Source of the DNA: Sulfuriferula multivorans
GTDB taxonomy: Bacteria; Pseudomonadota; Gammaproteobacteria; Burkholderiales; Thiobacillaceae
DNA: 5,126 nt
Assembly (NCBI GenBank): GCA_010365175.1
Contig: JAAFGW010000223.1
Location: 1 to 5,126 of the forward strand
Direction of reading: 5' to 3'
Part shown: one piece after another, positions 4,875 to 5,126 of the stretch
Position numbering within the stretch: position 1 is the first letter of the stretch
Layout of the letters: the number at the start of each line of letters is the position of its first letter
Translations under genes and position numbers: made by a program
The notes under the pieces: generated by a model
The model's database searches: none
What the model saw: only the letters and a program-made list of their open reading frames with translations
What the model was told of the DNA's origin: nothing

Positions 4875-5126
4875 ATGGCACTGGCACATATAAAAGGAAA
4901 AGCACGCGGTCTGTGCGAAGATTCGGCTAAGAAGAAAAAAGGGGGCGTTTTGGCACCACAGCCGGAACAACAAGCGAGGGGGAATATCGACCGGCTGCTA
5001 GAGGCGGCAGGCTGGCACGTCTGCGATGCAGACGCTGCCAACATCCACGCCTCGCGTGGCGTCGCGATCCGTGAATTCCCGCTGCCCGGTTACGGCTTTG
5101 CCGTCTATCTGCTGTATGTGGATGGC
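4875..5126 (+). CDS. hsdR: Type I restriction endonuclease R subunit, N-terminus (cut by window end)
   Basis: The frame is open to the window end and carries only the first residues of what should be a roughly 800-1000-residue motor/nuclease subunit. PEQQARGNIDRLLEAAGWHV, then RGVAIREFPL and GYGFAVYLLYVDG match the N-terminal HSDR_N nuclease region of EcoEI-like R subunits. Bounds use the only in-frame ATG (4875), which has no clear ribosome site. TTG at 4950 gives the N-terminus usual in the family (LAPQPEQQAR) and has AAGGGGG at 4939-4945 just upstream, so it may be the real start. Where relatives have GFADYLL, this protein has GFAVYLL (GTC at 5103-5105), replacing the first catalytic Asp. 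The following ExK motif lies beyond the window. hsdM and hsdS are not visible. Stretch 4846-4874 holds nothing I recognise. Confidence 0.75.
   Translation, partial: MALAHIKGKARGLCEDSAKKKKGGVLAPQPEQQARGNIDRLLEAAGWHVCDADAANIHASRGVAIREFPLPGYGFAVYLLYVDG

Overview
The window reads as an accessory (defence and toxin) stretch of a GC-rich Gram-negative chromosome, most likely a betaproteobacterium. That guess rests on codon use, the SlyB-type lipoprotein and the style of the toxin-antitoxin and Fic proteins. No rRNA, tRNA or core gene is present to confirm it.

Layout, left to right. Positions 3-701 hold the 3' part of an unrecognised membrane-anchored protein with Ala/Pro-rich hexapeptide repeats; its start lies outside the window. 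A promoter with a palindrome between its -35 and -10 boxes (854-882) precedes a two-gene toxin-antitoxin operon. The operon encodes an Xre/MbcA/ParS-type antitoxin (922-1338) and a RES-domain NAD+-degrading toxin (1335-2015), overlapping by TTGA. A 99-bp gap then carries a promoter and three copies of a TGTCGAT-type operator in helical phase. It leads to a class II Fic AMP-transferase with a C-terminal winged helix (2115-3230), very close in layout to Shewanella SoFic. Next come a six-codon-scale to 30-codon-scale RES remnant (3256-3348), a small-multidrug-export-family membrane protein (3398-4066) and, converging on it, a SlyB-like glycine-zipper lipoprotein (4077-4547, minus). A second RES remnant (4657-4845) follows, and the window ends in the first codons of a type I restriction endonuclease R subunit (from 4875 or 4950).

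The main structural observation is that the 3' end of the RES toxin gene occurs three times in direct orientation. One copy is intact and two are broken by different nonsense codons. Each copy is followed by a different accessory gene or pair: fic, then exporter plus lipoprotein, then hsdR. This suggests a locus built by repeated duplication or insertion at RES 3' ends. The copies keep 38-47 bp identical stretches through which the intervening genes could be deleted.

Functionally, the RES toxin (NAD+ depletion) and the Fic enzyme (AMPylation, held off by an internal inhibitory helix) are two independent growth-inhibiting activities, each with its own apparent autoregulatory operator, beside a restriction system. 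The visible part of the R subunit has Val where the family has its first nuclease Asp, so its nuclease may be inactive.
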